DNA from: 43-108 sp001915545
Lineage (GTDB): Bacteria > Bacteroidota > Bacteroidia > Bacteroidales > Bacteroidaceae
DNA: 64,000 nucleotides
Assembly (NCBI GenBank): GCA_902491215.1
Contig: CABUGV010000005.1
Span: 1 to 64,000 of the forward strand
Reading direction: 5' to 3'
Below, one piece after another: positions 8,731 to 18,203 of this stretch (position 1 is its first letter; each line of letters starts with the position of its first letter). A model generated the notes under the pieces. That model was not told the origin of the DNA. It saw nothing but the letters and a program-made list of their open reading frames with translations, and searched no databases. The position numbers and the translations under genes are program-made.

Positions 8731-8942
8731 GGAAATGCCTTTTGGGCATTACGGAATGTCTGTTCGGCCGATACCGGCGAGACGTACATGGAATCATACA
8801 TGCTGACCAACAATGAATCAACAAATGTGCTTTCACTCTGGTCGGCCGGGAGGGTTTCGCCATCGCTGCATCCTCCGACAAAAAGATTTAAGGCCAATAA
8901 ACAAAATATGCCCCAATACTTTATAAAAGACTTTATCGCCAT
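8731..8942 (-). pseudogene. Displaced N-terminus of the TPR histidine kinase (signal peptide and first helix)
   Basis: From the ATG at 8942 the frame encodes MAIKSFIKYW, a hydrophobic core and the lipobox NLFVGGC. It then reads STFVDSLLVSMYDSMYVSPV and FRNAQKAFP, the expected start of a TPR kinase ectodomain. After Pro the frame goes wrong (TAYHITSWN) while the kinase frame continues as DSISYYKLELFAAF. A CC at 8731-8732 (GG on the plus strand) where CCC is expected explains the break. The N-terminus is therefore part of the downstream kinase gene. Confidence 0.75.
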
Positions 8943-8990
8943 AAAAATTACAATGTACAAATTTGTCACACTTATTTCTCACTGAGGAGA

Positions 8991-9016
8991 AAAAAACGGC
9001 CGTACGCCGTTTTTTT
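8991..9016 (-). terminator. Terminator of the DMT transporter gene
   Basis: AAAAAACGGC (8991-9000), a 5-base loop, then GCCGTTTTTTT to 9016. On the minus strand the hairpin starts 6 bases after the transporter stop codon and ends in a T run. It is symmetric, so it could act in both directions. Confidence 0.85.
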
Positions 9017-9021
9017 ATATA

Positions 9022-9954
9022 TCATTTGTTTCTGTTTCTCTCCGCCCGCTGCTCAATCTTTACATCACGCCGACTCTTGCTCTGAGTGACAAGATATACG
9101 CCGGAGAAGACCAGAGCTATTGCAGCTCCCTGAAGAAGTCCGAACTTGCCCAATCCGAGAACGACACTGACACCGCAGGCCACAATGGGTTGAACATAAT
9201 TGTACATGCTGACTACTGTAGGACGCAAATTTTTCTGACCTACCATCATGCAGATATAGGCAATGAATGTTCCGCACACAACAACAAACGCAGACTCAAA
9301 CCACGAGGAAAGCGGAACTGAAGACCACGAAAGAGCAGACAAATCGGAGAAAGAAAAAGGAAGTATCACAATAGCGGCATAAGTCATCATCCATTTCATG
9401 CAGGTGAAGACGGAATAACGCGAGATGAGATGCTTGAATAGAGTCAGATACAAAGCAAAACTGCACTGTGCCGCCAGACAAAGCATATCGCCCAGAAGAT
9501 TGCCGTCGGCTGAGGGCGAAGCACTGGCAGTGATAAGCAGAGAAGCTCCTACGGCACCGCTCACTATGCCTCCAACCTTTTTGCCGGTGACAGGTTCACG
9601 AAGAATTAGAGCGGCCAAAATCATGGTTACGATAGGCATAGTGGTTGTCATGATGCTGGCATTAACTGGAGATGTTATGCTGAGACCTATGGTATAACAG
9701 CACTGATTGAAAACAATGCTCAACATTGCTGCAAAAAAGAAGCGCACCATGTCACGTGCAGAAACAGTCTCGCGCTCTACAAACAAAGATGTTATCCAGA
9801 AACAGATTGCACCTCCGACGGCACGAAACGTGACCATCTCAATCCCGTTCAGTCCGTGCGTCATGGCATCTTTGCCTATCGGGGCCATCAAGCCCCACAT
9901 AATACATGCAAGAGCCATGCAAAGATGTCCTTTCAGATTTCCATTAGCTGACAT
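9022..9954 (-). CDS. EamA/DMT-family transporter
   Basis: A 310-residue inner-membrane protein with about ten transmembrane helices in two repeated EamA halves. The first half starts at HLCMALACIMWGLMAPIGKDA; the second starts at about residue 160 (LAAQCSFALYLTLFKHLI). Family marks include PIVTMILAALILREPVTGKK at the end of the first half and NYVQPIVACGVSVV near the end of the second. DMT carriers export or import amino acids, nucleotide precursors or other small metabolites; the substrate cannot be told from sequence. It ends right at a strong terminator. The start is the ATG at 9954. Confidence 0.9.
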   Translation of the reverse strand: MSANGNLKGHLCMALACIMWGLMAPIGKDAMTHGLNGIEMVTFRAVGGAICFWITSLFVERETVSARDMVRFFFAAMLSIVFNQCCYTIGLSITSPVNASIMTTTMPIVTMILAALILREPVTGKKVGGIVSGAVGASLLITASASPSADGNLLGDMLCLAAQCSFALYLTLFKHLISRYSVFTCMKWMMTYAAIVILPFSFSDLSALSWSSVPLSSWFESAFVVVCGTFIAYICMMVGQKNLRPTVVSMYNYVQPIVACGVSVVLGLGKFGLLQGAAIALVFSGVYLVTQSKSRRDVKIEQRAERNRNK

Positions 9955-9991
9955 TTTGGAACAGAATTATTTTAAACAAACAAGTAGAACA

Positions 9992-10591
9992 TCAATCGGC
10001 AGATTCGCCAAGATAACCGCTTTTGGCAAGTTCGCCAGCAACAAGTTCAAGCTCGTCCCACCACTCCCGGCCGAATGCACGGATAAGCGGTTCGCGCAAG
10101 AACTTATAGAGCGGAAGATTCAAGCGTCGGCCTTGTTCAACTGCCGGACGGCATACAGACCATCGATGATAATTGAGTGCCAGAGAATCGCCGACTTTGC
10201 TGACACGAATAGGATAAAGGTGGCATGAAAGAGGTTTCTGTACATTGAGACCATTGTTGCGACATGCACGTTCTATGGCACAATAGCAACAACCGTTCTC
10301 ATGGCATGTAAAGACACAGTCACGTCCATCGACAATGGATGTTACAAACTCGCCATCGCGGTCGACAGTCACAACTCCGTGCTTGCGTATTACCGTACGG
10401 GCATCTTCTGACAAATCGTCCCAAATCTTCTCTGCGGCTTCTTCCAGTCCGCCGATTTCAGACTCTTCAACAGGTGCTCCTGCATCGCCTTCAACACAGC
10501 ATGCTCCGTGGCATGCTGAAAGGTCGCAGCAGAATTTTTCAGTGAAGAGTTCCAATGATACCAGAGTATTGCCTATTTCTACGAGACTCAT
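9992..10591 (-). CDS. DUF3109 family cysteine-rich protein
   Basis: A 199-residue soluble protein rich in cysteine: FCCDLSACHGACC near residue 20, then DCVFTCHENGCCYCAIERAC around residue 90-110, and later PLSCHLYPIRV. This matches the DUF3109 family of Bacteroidota, related to the YkgJ/UPF0153 cysteine cluster proteins that probably bind zinc or an Fe-S centre. Length and start (ATG at 10591) fit the family. It lies 37 bases upstream of the DMT transporter and just after the cupin gene, all minus-strand, so a short operon is possible. The biochemical role is unknown. Confidence 0.85.
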   Translation of the reverse strand: MSLVEIGNTLVSLELFTEKFCCDLSACHGACCVEGDAGAPVEESEIGGLEEAAEKIWDDLSEDARTVIRKHGVVTVDRDGEFVTSIVDGRDCVFTCHENGCCYCAIERACRNNGLNVQKPLSCHLYPIRVSKVGDSLALNYHRWSVCRPAVEQGRRLNLPLYKFLREPLIRAFGREWWDELELVAGELAKSGYLGESAD

Positions 10592-10600
10592 AAAGCAATA

Positions 10601-10948
10601 TTATTTTTGCAAAGGCTGGCAATTGGATACGACGGCAAAGAACTCAAGGTCGTCAGTTCCTGTATTAACAAGACTATGACTGCATCCACGCGGACAGTAA
10701 TGGCACTGGCCGGCAGAAACAGCTTCAGACTCTCCTCCTTCAAGCAATGCCTTACCGGCACCCTTCAGGATATAGATAGCCTCACAACTGTCGGTGTGGC
10801 AATGCATGCCTATGGATGCTCCCGGATGAAGTACTGCACGGAAAAAACGGCAATCAGAATCGAAAAACATCTTTGCCTTCATGACGCCTTCACCACCTTT
10901 GAAATTAGGAAATTCTTCAAAGGGTATATTATCGTAATCGAAAATCAT
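10601..10948 (-). CDS. Small cupin-domain protein
   Basis: A single-domain cupin of 115 residues from the ATG at 10948; an upstream in-frame start at 10987 gives a poorer N-terminus. Cupin motif 1 is visible as HPGASIGMHCHTDSCEAIYIL with the metal-binding His-x-His and Glu, and motif 2 as CPRGCSHSLVNTG. Such proteins are usually metal-dependent isomerases, dioxygenases or sugar or ligand sensors; the substrate is unknown. It is followed after 9 bases by the DUF3109 gene, suggesting co-transcription. Confidence 0.85.
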   Translation of the reverse strand: MIFDYDNIPFEEFPNFKGGEGVMKAKMFFDSDCRFFRAVLHPGASIGMHCHTDSCEAIYILKGAGKALLEGGESEAVSAGQCHYCPRGCSHSLVNTGTDDLEFFAVVSNCQPLQK

Positions 10949-10982
10949 ATCGAAGAAACTATTATGTAAAAATATAACCGAA

Positions 10983-11034
10983 AGCAAATACGTCTCTCCG
11001 AACCTTCAAAATAGCAAGGAGAGATGTATTTGCT
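10983..11034 (-). terminator. Terminator after hisS
   Basis: AGCAAATACGTCTCTCC (10983-10999) pairs with GGAGAGATGTATTTGCT (11018-11034), 17 bp with one G-T pair. It lies 20 bases after the hisS stop, and a T-rich tract follows on the minus strand. Confidence 0.8.
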
Positions 11035-11053
11035 GAAATGATATTTGAATTAT

Positions 11054-12418
11054 TCAGGCTTTCAGTGCACTGATAAGTTCTTCAGGGAGAAGAAGTGCCT
11101 GTTCGCCTGTCTTCATATTCTTGAGATTGAAACGTCCCTGTTCCATTTCTGACTCGCCGGCCATAACAACAAACGGAATGTTCTTTGCATTGGCATAGCT
11201 CATCTGCTTCTTCATCTTTGCATTGTCAGGATATATCTCCACGCGGATTCCGTTCTTACGCAAATCTGAAGCTACAGGCAGACAATATTCTGTTTCTTTC
11301 TCTCCAAAGTTAACGAAGAGGACTTTAGTGCGCTCTACTGCTTCTGCCGGATAGAGGTCGAGCTGATTGAGCACATCGAAGATTCGGTCTGCGCCGAATG
11401 ATATTCCGACTCCGGAGAGTCCTGGCATTCCGAAAATACCGGTAAGATTGTCGTAACGTCCTCCACCGGTGATACTGCCGATCTCTACATCGAGAGCCTT
11501 TACTTCAAATATAGCTCCAGTGTAGTAATTGAGTCCGCGTGCAAGAGTAAGGTCGAGCTCTATCTGATTATTGAGTTTCAGACGCTCAAGCATATTTATA
11601 ATATATTCGCACTCTTCTATACCCTTCATTCCAACCTCGCTGTCGGCAAGAACTGTTCTCATCAAGGCAAACTTGTCGGCATTGCTTCCAGACATATTGA
11701 TGATAGGCTGAAGTTTTTCGATAGCTTCTGCAGGAAGGCCGTTGGCCGCAAGTTCTGCATTGACATTATCCAATCCTATCTTGTCGAGCTTGTCAATGGC
11801 AACTGTAATGTCAACAATCTTGTCCGGTTCACCAATAATCTCTGCAATACCGGCCAATATCTTACGGTTGTTGATTTTTATGCACACGCGTATGCCGAAA
11901 CGAGTGAAAACGGTATCGACAATCTGCATGAGTTCAACTTCATTGAGAAGAGAATCGCTGCCTACAACATCGGCATCACACTGATAGAACTCACGGTAGC
12001 GTCCTTTCTGAGGACGATCGGCACGCCACACAGGCTGAATCTGATAACGCTTGAAAGGAAGTGTAAGTTCATCACGGTGCATGACGACATAACGTGCAAA
12101 AGGAACTGTAAGGTCGTAACGCAGACCTTTCTCGCAGAACTTTGATGCAAGCTTGGCCGAATTGCGTCCGAGAAGTTCTTCGTCTGTTATGCCCTTGAAA
12201 TAATCACCTGAATTCTGAATCTTGAAAAGCAGTTTGTCGCCTTCTTCACCATACTTGCCCATCAGTGTTGAGAGGTTCTCCATGGCAGGAGTCTCAATCT
12301 GCTGAAATCCATACAGTGCATAGACATCTTTTATGGTGTCGAATATATAATTGCGCTTGGCCATCTCCAAAGGAGAAAAATCGCGCGTTCCCTTAGGTAT
12401 ACCTGGTTTCTGTGCCAT
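11054..12418 (-). CDS. hisS: Histidyl-tRNA synthetase
   Basis: A 454-residue class II aminoacyl-tRNA synthetase that charges tRNA-His. The N-terminus PKGTRDFSPLEM, motif 2 region LRYDLTVPFARYV, the histidine-specific LDLTLARGLNYYTGAIFE with GGGRYDNL, and the anticodon-binding domain from about residue 355 (RTKVLFVNFGEKE to the end) are all present. Length is normal for Bacteroidota HisRS. It starts 48 bases after the sufS stop on the same strand, so it may be read through from the suf genes, and ends at a strong hairpin. Confidence 0.97.
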   Translation of the reverse strand: MAQKPGIPKGTRDFSPLEMAKRNYIFDTIKDVYALYGFQQIETPAMENLSTLMGKYGEEGDKLLFKIQNSGDYFKGITDEELLGRNSAKLASKFCEKGLRYDLTVPFARYVVMHRDELTLPFKRYQIQPVWRADRPQKGRYREFYQCDADVVGSDSLLNEVELMQIVDTVFTRFGIRVCIKINNRKILAGIAEIIGEPDKIVDITVAIDKLDKIGLDNVNAELAANGLPAEAIEKLQPIINMSGSNADKFALMRTVLADSEVGMKGIEECEYIINMLERLKLNNQIELDLTLARGLNYYTGAIFEVKALDVEIGSITGGGRYDNLTGIFGMPGLSGVGISFGADRIFDVLNQLDLYPAEAVERTKVLFVNFGEKETEYCLPVASDLRKNGIRVEIYPDNAKMKKQMSYANAKNIPFVVMAGESEMEQGRFNLKNMKTGEQALLLPEELISALKA

Positions 12419-12466
12419 CTTTATATCGTTAATCTATTATTTTTTCAAAATCTATATGTCGCCGGA

Positions 12467-13681
12467 TCAGAACATTCCTGACACACGCCTTATGCCTGCA
12501 ACAAGAACGTCTATTTCTTCTTTTGTGTTGTAAATGCCGAATGAGGCTCTCACTGTACCTTCGATGCCGTAGTGCGTCATGAGAGGCTGTGCACAATGAT
12601 GACCGGTGCGGACTGCGATGCCGAGACGGTCTAGCAATGTACCCATGTCAAGATGATGTATGTCTCTGACAAGGAAAGATATGACGGCATCTTTATTATC
12701 AGACTGTCCGAATATGCGCATGCCCTCAATGTTGCTCAACTGCTCTGTAGCATATCTGGTAAGTTCGTGTTCATAAGCAAAGATATTGTCCATGCCTATG
12801 GCTGAAACATAATCCAAAGCTTTGGCCAAAGAGTTAGTTCCAACATAGTCAGGAGTACCAGCTTCGAACTTGTAAGGAAGTTCATTGAATGTTGTTTTCT
12901 CGAAACTTACATTCTGAATCATCTCACCACCTCCCTGATAAGGAGGAAGCTTATCGAGCAAATCCTCTTTACCATAAAGGACACCAACTCCAGTAGGGCC
13001 GTAGATCTTATGACCGCTGAATGCAAAGAAGTCACATCCTATGTCCTGAACGTCTATCTTCATGTGAGGAGCAGACTGTGCTCCATCTACCAATACCGGA
13101 ACTCCGTGCTGATGTGCGATATCAACGATACGCTTGACAGGATTTATTGTTCCGAGCACATTCGATACGTGAGTTACACACACAATGCGCGTCTTCTCCG
13201 TAAAGAGTTTCTCATACTCGTCCAACAAAAGTTCTCCTTTATCATCAATAGGTATTACGCGTATTGAAGCTCCACGCCTCTCGGCAAGCATCTGCCAAGG
13301 TACGATGTTTGAGTGATGCTCCATCTCAGAAACGATTATTTCATCGCCTTCATTGATAAAAGCTTCACCGAAACTGGTTGCCAGAAGATTTATGCTTTCT
13401 GTCGTACCACGCGTAAAAACTATTTCATTGGTAGATTTGGCATTAATAAAAGCCCTGACCTTTTCGCGAGCCGCCTCGTGTAGTTCCGTAGCCTGCTGAG
13501 AAAGGAAATGCACTCCTCGATGAACATTGGCATTTACCGAATAATATTCATCAACTATTGCTTCGACGACACAACGAGGCTTCTGCGTAGTTGCACCGTT
13601 GTCAAGATAAACCAATGGTTTGCCGTATATCTTACGGGACAAGATTGGAAAATCTTCACGTATTTTCTGTATATCGTACAT
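12467..13681 (-). CDS. sufS: SufS cysteine desulfurase
   Basis: A 404-residue PLP enzyme of group II that removes sulfur from cysteine for Fe-S cluster assembly. Visible are the N-terminal YLDNGATTQKP, the PLP lysine in FFAFSGHKIYGPTGVG (about residue 225) and the catalytic cysteine loop RTGHHCAQPLM (about residue 363). It is the last suf gene of the block sufB-C-D-S. A 108-base gap without a clear terminator separates it from sufD. No SufE or SufU partner is encoded in the window. Confidence 0.96.
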   Translation of the reverse strand: MYDIQKIREDFPILSRKIYGKPLVYLDNGATTQKPRCVVEAIVDEYYSVNANVHRGVHFLSQQATELHEAAREKVRAFINAKSTNEIVFTRGTTESINLLATSFGEAFINEGDEIIVSEMEHHSNIVPWQMLAERRGASIRVIPIDDKGELLLDEYEKLFTEKTRIVCVTHVSNVLGTINPVKRIVDIAHQHGVPVLVDGAQSAPHMKIDVQDIGCDFFAFSGHKIYGPTGVGVLYGKEDLLDKLPPYQGGGEMIQNVSFEKTTFNELPYKFEAGTPDYVGTNSLAKALDYVSAIGMDNIFAYEHELTRYATEQLSNIEGMRIFGQSDNKDAVISFLVRDIHHLDMGTLLDRLGIAVRTGHHCAQPLMTHYGIEGTVRASFGIYNTKEEIDVLVAGIRRVSGMF

Positions 13682-13789
13682 ATTGAAAATGATGAATCAA
13701 AATTAATAAGACTAAAAAACGGAACTCTACAAACAGCTCGTGCAACTGGAAATGATTATCTCAGAATCCTTTCTGAAACAACATCCGCA

Positions 13790-15139
13790 TCACGGTCTGC
13801 ACAAGCCACATCCTGCGCACTTGCTCAATTCTCCGCGAAAACGCTTCTCAACAAGATGATGCAGACGGTCGCGCAACGGCTCTAGCTTTATCTCATCGAT
13901 GACCTGACCGACAAATGCAAACATAAGCATCATGCGGGCTTCTTCGCGCGAAATGCCTCGCTGCTGCATATAAAACATTGCGCGTTCATCCAACTGGCCG
14001 ACTGTGGCTCCATGAGCACACTTAACATCGTCAGCATATATTTCAAGCATAGGCTGGGTGTACATGCGAGCATCGCTGGTTGCACACAAGTTTGCATTCG
14101 TTTCCTGAGACGATGTCTTCTGCGCTCCTTCACGTACAAGGATTTTTCCGGCAAAAGCACCTACTGCAGAATCGTCGAGTACATATTTATAAAGTTCACG
14201 ACTTGTGCAATGAGGCACACGATGATCAATCAGCGTATTGTTGTCCACATGCTGATTCTTATCTGCTATGACGCAACCGTTGAGCACAACTTCACTGCCT
14301 TCGCCTTCCATAGCAACACAAGTCGTATTTCTAGTAAGACCGTTGTAAAGCGTGATGTTGTTGAGATTTACACTGCAATCACGACCGGCATGAACATACA
14401 TGTTGCTGAAGCGGGAACATTTGACATGTGTTTCTTCAAGCTCATACATATCCAAATGTGAATTGTCGCCACAATACACCTCAACAACCTGGGTTGTAAG
14501 AAAACGTACGCTGTCAGCTGCATGATCGCAGAAAAGCAATGTAGCCTCTGCCCCTTCTTCGAGAACAACAAGCACACGGCGGTTCACCATCATGTCAACA
14601 TCAGATCTTAAGATATTGACAACCTGTACTGTTTTTGACAGCTTCACATTCTTTGGTACATATACGAACATACCATCCTGTGCAAACGCTGTATTCAAAG
14701 CCGTTATTGCATCAGAAGAAGTTTCTGCAGCTTTAGCATAATACTTTGCAACGAGTTCCGGATAGATTTCAGAAGCCTGCTTGAGCGAACCTACAAATAT
14801 GCCCTGATCAAAAGCAGGAACACCGGAAGCACCAGTATAAAACATGTCATTTTCCATGAAATACAACTGAGTGCTCAGATTTGGGACATCGCACTTGAAG
14901 GCTTCATAAGGATTTACCGGGAAAGCCAATCTAGCAATGTTCAATCCATAATCGTCAGAGAAGACCTTATCTACATCTGTATAGCGATACTTCTCATCCT
15001 TCAAAGAAGGAAATCCAAGGCGCTCAAAGTCAGCCATAGCCTTATCGCGTACTGCATTCATGACAACAGAGCCATGAGCGTCAACGACATTGCGATTTCC
15101 TTTATAAAGGTCTATATATTGTTTTTCACTGTTTGCCAT
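13790..15139 (-). CDS. sufD: SufD, Fe-S cluster scaffold subunit
   Basis: A 449-residue SufD-type protein, partner of SufB and SufC in the SufBC2D scaffold. The C-terminal half has the beta-helix of the UPF0051 family, with SSQETNANLCATSDARMYTQ, KCAHGATVGQLDERAMFYMQ and RGISREEARMML, where the His of HGAT is the conserved cluster-site residue. It ends in a CAGCGLCRP tail, a cysteine cluster that I believe is common in Bacteroidota SufD. The start lies 10 bases after sufC, consistent with translational coupling. Confidence 0.95.
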   Translation of the reverse strand: MANSEKQYIDLYKGNRNVVDAHGSVVMNAVRDKAMADFERLGFPSLKDEKYRYTDVDKVFSDDYGLNIARLAFPVNPYEAFKCDVPNLSTQLYFMENDMFYTGASGVPAFDQGIFVGSLKQASEIYPELVAKYYAKAAETSSDAITALNTAFAQDGMFVYVPKNVKLSKTVQVVNILRSDVDMMVNRRVLVVLEEGAEATLLFCDHAADSVRFLTTQVVEVYCGDNSHLDMYELEETHVKCSRFSNMYVHAGRDCSVNLNNITLYNGLTRNTTCVAMEGEGSEVVLNGCVIADKNQHVDNNTLIDHRVPHCTSRELYKYVLDDSAVGAFAGKILVREGAQKTSSQETNANLCATSDARMYTQPMLEIYADDVKCAHGATVGQLDERAMFYMQQRGISREEARMMLMFAFVGQVIDEIKLEPLRDRLHHLVEKRFRGELSKCAGCGLCRP

Positions 15140-15149
15140 AAATCAGGGA

Positions 15150-15902
15150 TTAAGCTCCAACCTCATCTTTTATCCAGTCAAAACCTTTATTCTCAATCTC
15201 CAATGCCAGACTAAAATCGCCAGTCTTGACAATTCGTCCTCCAAGGAGCACATGTACCACATCTGGCTTAATGTAGTCCAGAAGTCTCTGGTAATGAGTT
15301 ATGACCATTGCGCTGGTATCGGATTTTCTGAGACGGTTGAAACCTTCCGCAACAATTCTCAAGGCGTCAACGTCCAAACCAGAATCCGTTTCGTCAAGAA
15401 TACAGAATTTAGGTTCCAACATTGCCATCTGGAAAATCTCATTACGTTTTTTCTCACCGCCACTGAATCCTTCATTCACAGAGCGATTTATAAGCTTGCT
15501 GTCAATTTCAACCAGCTTGCGCTTTTCCCTCATGAGTTTCAAGAAATCCGTCGATTTAAGCGGTTCCTCACCCAGTGCCATACGACGTGCATTTACTGCT
15601 GCACGCATGAAATTCACCATGCTTACACCAGGAATCTCCACCGGTTGCTGGAACGACATGAATATGCCGGCATTTGCCCTCTCTTCAGGCTTCATTTCCA
15701 ACAAGTTCTGTCCGTTGAATATTATTGAACCGCTTGTTACTTCGTAAGCAGGATTTCCAACAATGACATTGCTCAACGTACTTTTTCCCGCACCGTTGGT
15801 ACCCATCAGTGCATGTATCTCACCGTCGTTGATTACGAGATCAACACCTTTCAATATTTCTTTGCCATTGATGCTGGCATGCAGATCCTTTATTTCTAGC
15901 AT
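15150..15902 (-). CDS. sufC: SufC, Fe-S assembly ATPase
   Basis: A 250-residue ABC-type ATPase that drives the SufBCD scaffold in the cytosol; it is not a transporter. Walker A is GTNGAGKSTLSN (about residue 34-45), the signature is FSGGEKKRNE, and Walker B with the SufC-specific ETDSGLDVDAL and a switch His (MVITHYQRLL) are all present. It sits between sufB and sufD with 49 and 10 base gaps. Confidence 0.97.
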   Translation of the reverse strand: MLEIKDLHASINGKEILKGVDLVINDGEIHALMGTNGAGKSTLSNVIVGNPAYEVTSGSIIFNGQNLLEMKPEERANAGIFMSFQQPVEIPGVSMVNFMRAAVNARRMALGEEPLKSTDFLKLMREKRKLVEIDSKLINRSVNEGFSGGEKKRNEIFQMAMLEPKFCILDETDSGLDVDALRIVAEGFNRLRKSDTSAMVITHYQRLLDYIKPDVVHVLLGGRIVKTGDFSLALEIENKGFDWIKDEVGA

Positions 15903-15951
15903 AGTTGTTTAAAATTAAATAGAAAGCGGTAAACGATTCGCATCTTTAATG

Positions 15952-17397
15952 CTATCCCACTGTGCCTTCCAATGACACAGACAACAATTTCTGAGCCTCG
16001 ACAGCAAATTCCATCGGAAGCTTGTTGATAACATCCTTTGCGTAACCGTTGACAATAAGTCCCACTGCCTCTTCCGTCGATATTCCACGCTGATTGCAAT
16101 AGAACAGCTGGTCTTCGGAAATCTTAGATGTTGTAGCTTCATGCTCCACAACAGCAGTGTTATTATGTATATCCATGTAAGGGAAAGTGTGAGCGCCGCA
16201 CTCGCTTCCGAGCAGAAGGGAATCGCAAGAACTGTAATTTCTCGCACCATCAGCCTTAGGACTGACCTTCACCAGACCGCGATATGAATTCTGGCTTTTG
16301 CCGGCAGATATACCCTTACTTATGATAGTGCTTCGGGTATTCTTGCCTATATGTATCATTTTCGTACCAGTGTCAGCCTGCTGATAGTTGTTGGTAACTG
16401 CAACAGAATAAAATTCCGCCTGCGAATTATCACCGCTCAATATACAGCTCGGATATTTCCATGTAATGGCCGATCCGGTTTCCACCTGAGTCCATGAAAG
16501 CTTACTGTTGACGCCTCTCAGATGTCCTCTCTTGGTCACAAGATTCAAGACACCACCCTTGCCTTCGGAATCACCAGGATACCAATTCTGCACGGTACTG
16601 TATTTCACTTCTGCATTGTCCATCACCACAATTTCCACAATAGCGGCGTGAAGCTGGTTCTCATCACGCATAGGTGCCGTACATCCCTCAAGATAAGACA
16701 CATACGAACCTTCGTCGCAGACAATCAGCGTACGCTCAAACTGTCCGGTATTCCTTGCGTTGATTCTGAAATACGTAGACAGCTCCATCGGACATCTGGT
16801 ATTCTTTGGTATATAAACAAATGATCCGTCGCTGAATACAGCAGAATTCAACGCTGCAAAAAAGTTGTCTCTCGGCGGAACGACACTTCCCAAATACTTG
16901 CGCACCAAGTCTGGATAGTTCTTCACGGCCTCGCTTATAGAACAGAAAATGATATTTTTCTCTGCAAGCTTCTCCTTGAATGTTGTCTTCACCGAGACTG
17001 AATCCATGACAGCATCGACTGCAGTTCCGCTCAATGCCAAACGTTCTTCCAAAGGTATACCCAACTTGTCGAAGGTTTTCATCAGCTCCGGATCAATCTC
17101 GCCATTCCCGCTGTTTTCCTTCTTCTTTGTAGGGTCTGCATAGTAGGATATAGCCTGATAATCAATTTCAGGCATTTTCAAGTGTCCCCATGACGGCTGT
17201 TTCATCGTCAACCAGTGACGATATGATTCCAATCTGAAATCCAAAAGCCACTGCGGTTCCTCCTTTTTTGCAGAAATGAGGCGTATGACGTCCTCATCAA
17301 GCCCTTTTTCTATAATTTCGGTTTGAATATCAGTTGTGAAGCCGAATTTATACTTTTCTTCGGCCACTTTCCTGACAAACTCATTCGATTCGCTCAT
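15952..17397 (-). CDS. sufB: SufB, Fe-S cluster scaffold subunit
   Basis: A 481-residue scaffold protein and first gene of the suf block. Conserved marks: YKFGFTTDIQTE at the N-terminus, VPPRDNFFAALNSAVFSDGS in the middle, and the C-terminal YSSCDSLLLGSECGAHTFPY, which carries the cysteine used for cluster building, followed by EDQLFYCNQRGISTEEAVG. Length and start (ATG at 17397) fit the family. The 111-base gap to cvpA contains no clear TAnnTTTG promoter, so suf transcription may start further up or use a degenerate promoter. Confidence 0.97.
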   Translation of the reverse strand: MSESNEFVRKVAEEKYKFGFTTDIQTEIIEKGLDEDVIRLISAKKEEPQWLLDFRLESYRHWLTMKQPSWGHLKMPEIDYQAISYYADPTKKKENSGNGEIDPELMKTFDKLGIPLEERLALSGTAVDAVMDSVSVKTTFKEKLAEKNIIFCSISEAVKNYPDLVRKYLGSVVPPRDNFFAALNSAVFSDGSFVYIPKNTRCPMELSTYFRINARNTGQFERTLIVCDEGSYVSYLEGCTAPMRDENQLHAAIVEIVVMDNAEVKYSTVQNWYPGDSEGKGGVLNLVTKRGHLRGVNSKLSWTQVETGSAITWKYPSCILSGDNSQAEFYSVAVTNNYQQADTGTKMIHIGKNTRSTIISKGISAGKSQNSYRGLVKVSPKADGARNYSSCDSLLLGSECGAHTFPYMDIHNNTAVVEHEATTSKISEDQLFYCNQRGISTEEAVGLIVNGYAKDVINKLPMEFAVEAQKLLSVSLEGTVG

Positions 17398-17508
17398 TTC
17401 TCATTATTTCTTATGTATCAGAACGGAAGTCTCAATACTTTTTACCACAAAAACTTTAATACACTCTACACATTAATGCCCGTGATGCTTAAAGGGAATC
17501 GGCTGTCA

Positions 17509-18078
17509 TCACTCCTTTTCGTCAGACACAGTGTATTTCACATCCATCAATCCACGATGGACCTTTTCTCCAGCATCAACAGCATCATTCATTTCAGTCA
17601 TGTCGTCCACGATGAATGCATCTGGAACTACTCTCTGAGCAGAATGTTTGACAAAATAGAAAAGTTCCGGACGCTTTCCGAGTTTGTCCGGCGAGAATCC
17701 TCCCTCACTCTCTATAAAGTCCATAATATTGAAAATGAATGACAACAAGGCACAATAAGTAACAGCTCCGATTATCATTCCAGCTATCCTGTTCAAGAAA
17801 CCTAGATTAACTATATTCAAGAACTTAGTCAGAACTGTTGCAACTATTCCGCAAGCAACAGGTACCAGGACCACCAGCAATACAAATGCAATGAATTGGC
17901 ACGTGGTCTGCGAAGTACCTATATGAGGTGTAAGCAATTCTGCAAACTCCCTATACATTGTACATGCTACAAAAAGTCCCACCACTATTCCGGCCAGATG
18001 TGCAATCTGCTTCAATGCTCCTTGGGTCCATCCCATAATTGCACCTAAGGCCAAAATCACAATTATCAAAACGACCAT
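17509..18078 (-). CDS. CvpA family membrane protein
   Basis: A 189-residue inner-membrane protein with four hydrophobic helices: VVLIIVILALGAIMGW at the start, then segments near residues 28, 62 and 103. The GWTQGALKQIAHLAGIVVGL motif after helix 1 is typical of the CvpA family (colicin V production protein homologues). The cellular role in Bacteroidota is unclear; envelope maintenance has been suggested in other bacteria. A C-terminal soluble tail contains DDMTEMNDAVDAGEKVHRGL. It lies between the infB terminator and the suf genes. Confidence 0.88.
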   Translation of the reverse strand: MVVLIIVILALGAIMGWTQGALKQIAHLAGIVVGLFVACTMYREFAELLTPHIGTSQTTCQFIAFVLLVVLVPVACGIVATVLTKFLNIVNLGFLNRIAGMIIGAVTYCALLSFIFNIMDFIESEGGFSPDKLGKRPELFYFVKHSAQRVVPDAFIVDDMTEMNDAVDAGEKVHRGLMDVKYTVSDEKE

Positions 18079-18203
18079 ATTAAATGTATTTATTTCACAG
18101 ACAAAGGACTCGAAGTCAGCTATGTCCGGAACACCAAACAGAGGACACAGCCAAAAGCCATGTCCGCCGTACGGAATTTAGTATTATATATAATATACTG
18201 CAA

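Noticed and set aside
13682..13789. Riboswitch or small gene between sufD and sufS
   Set aside because: Only 108 bases with no conserved fold that I recognise and no open frame of note.
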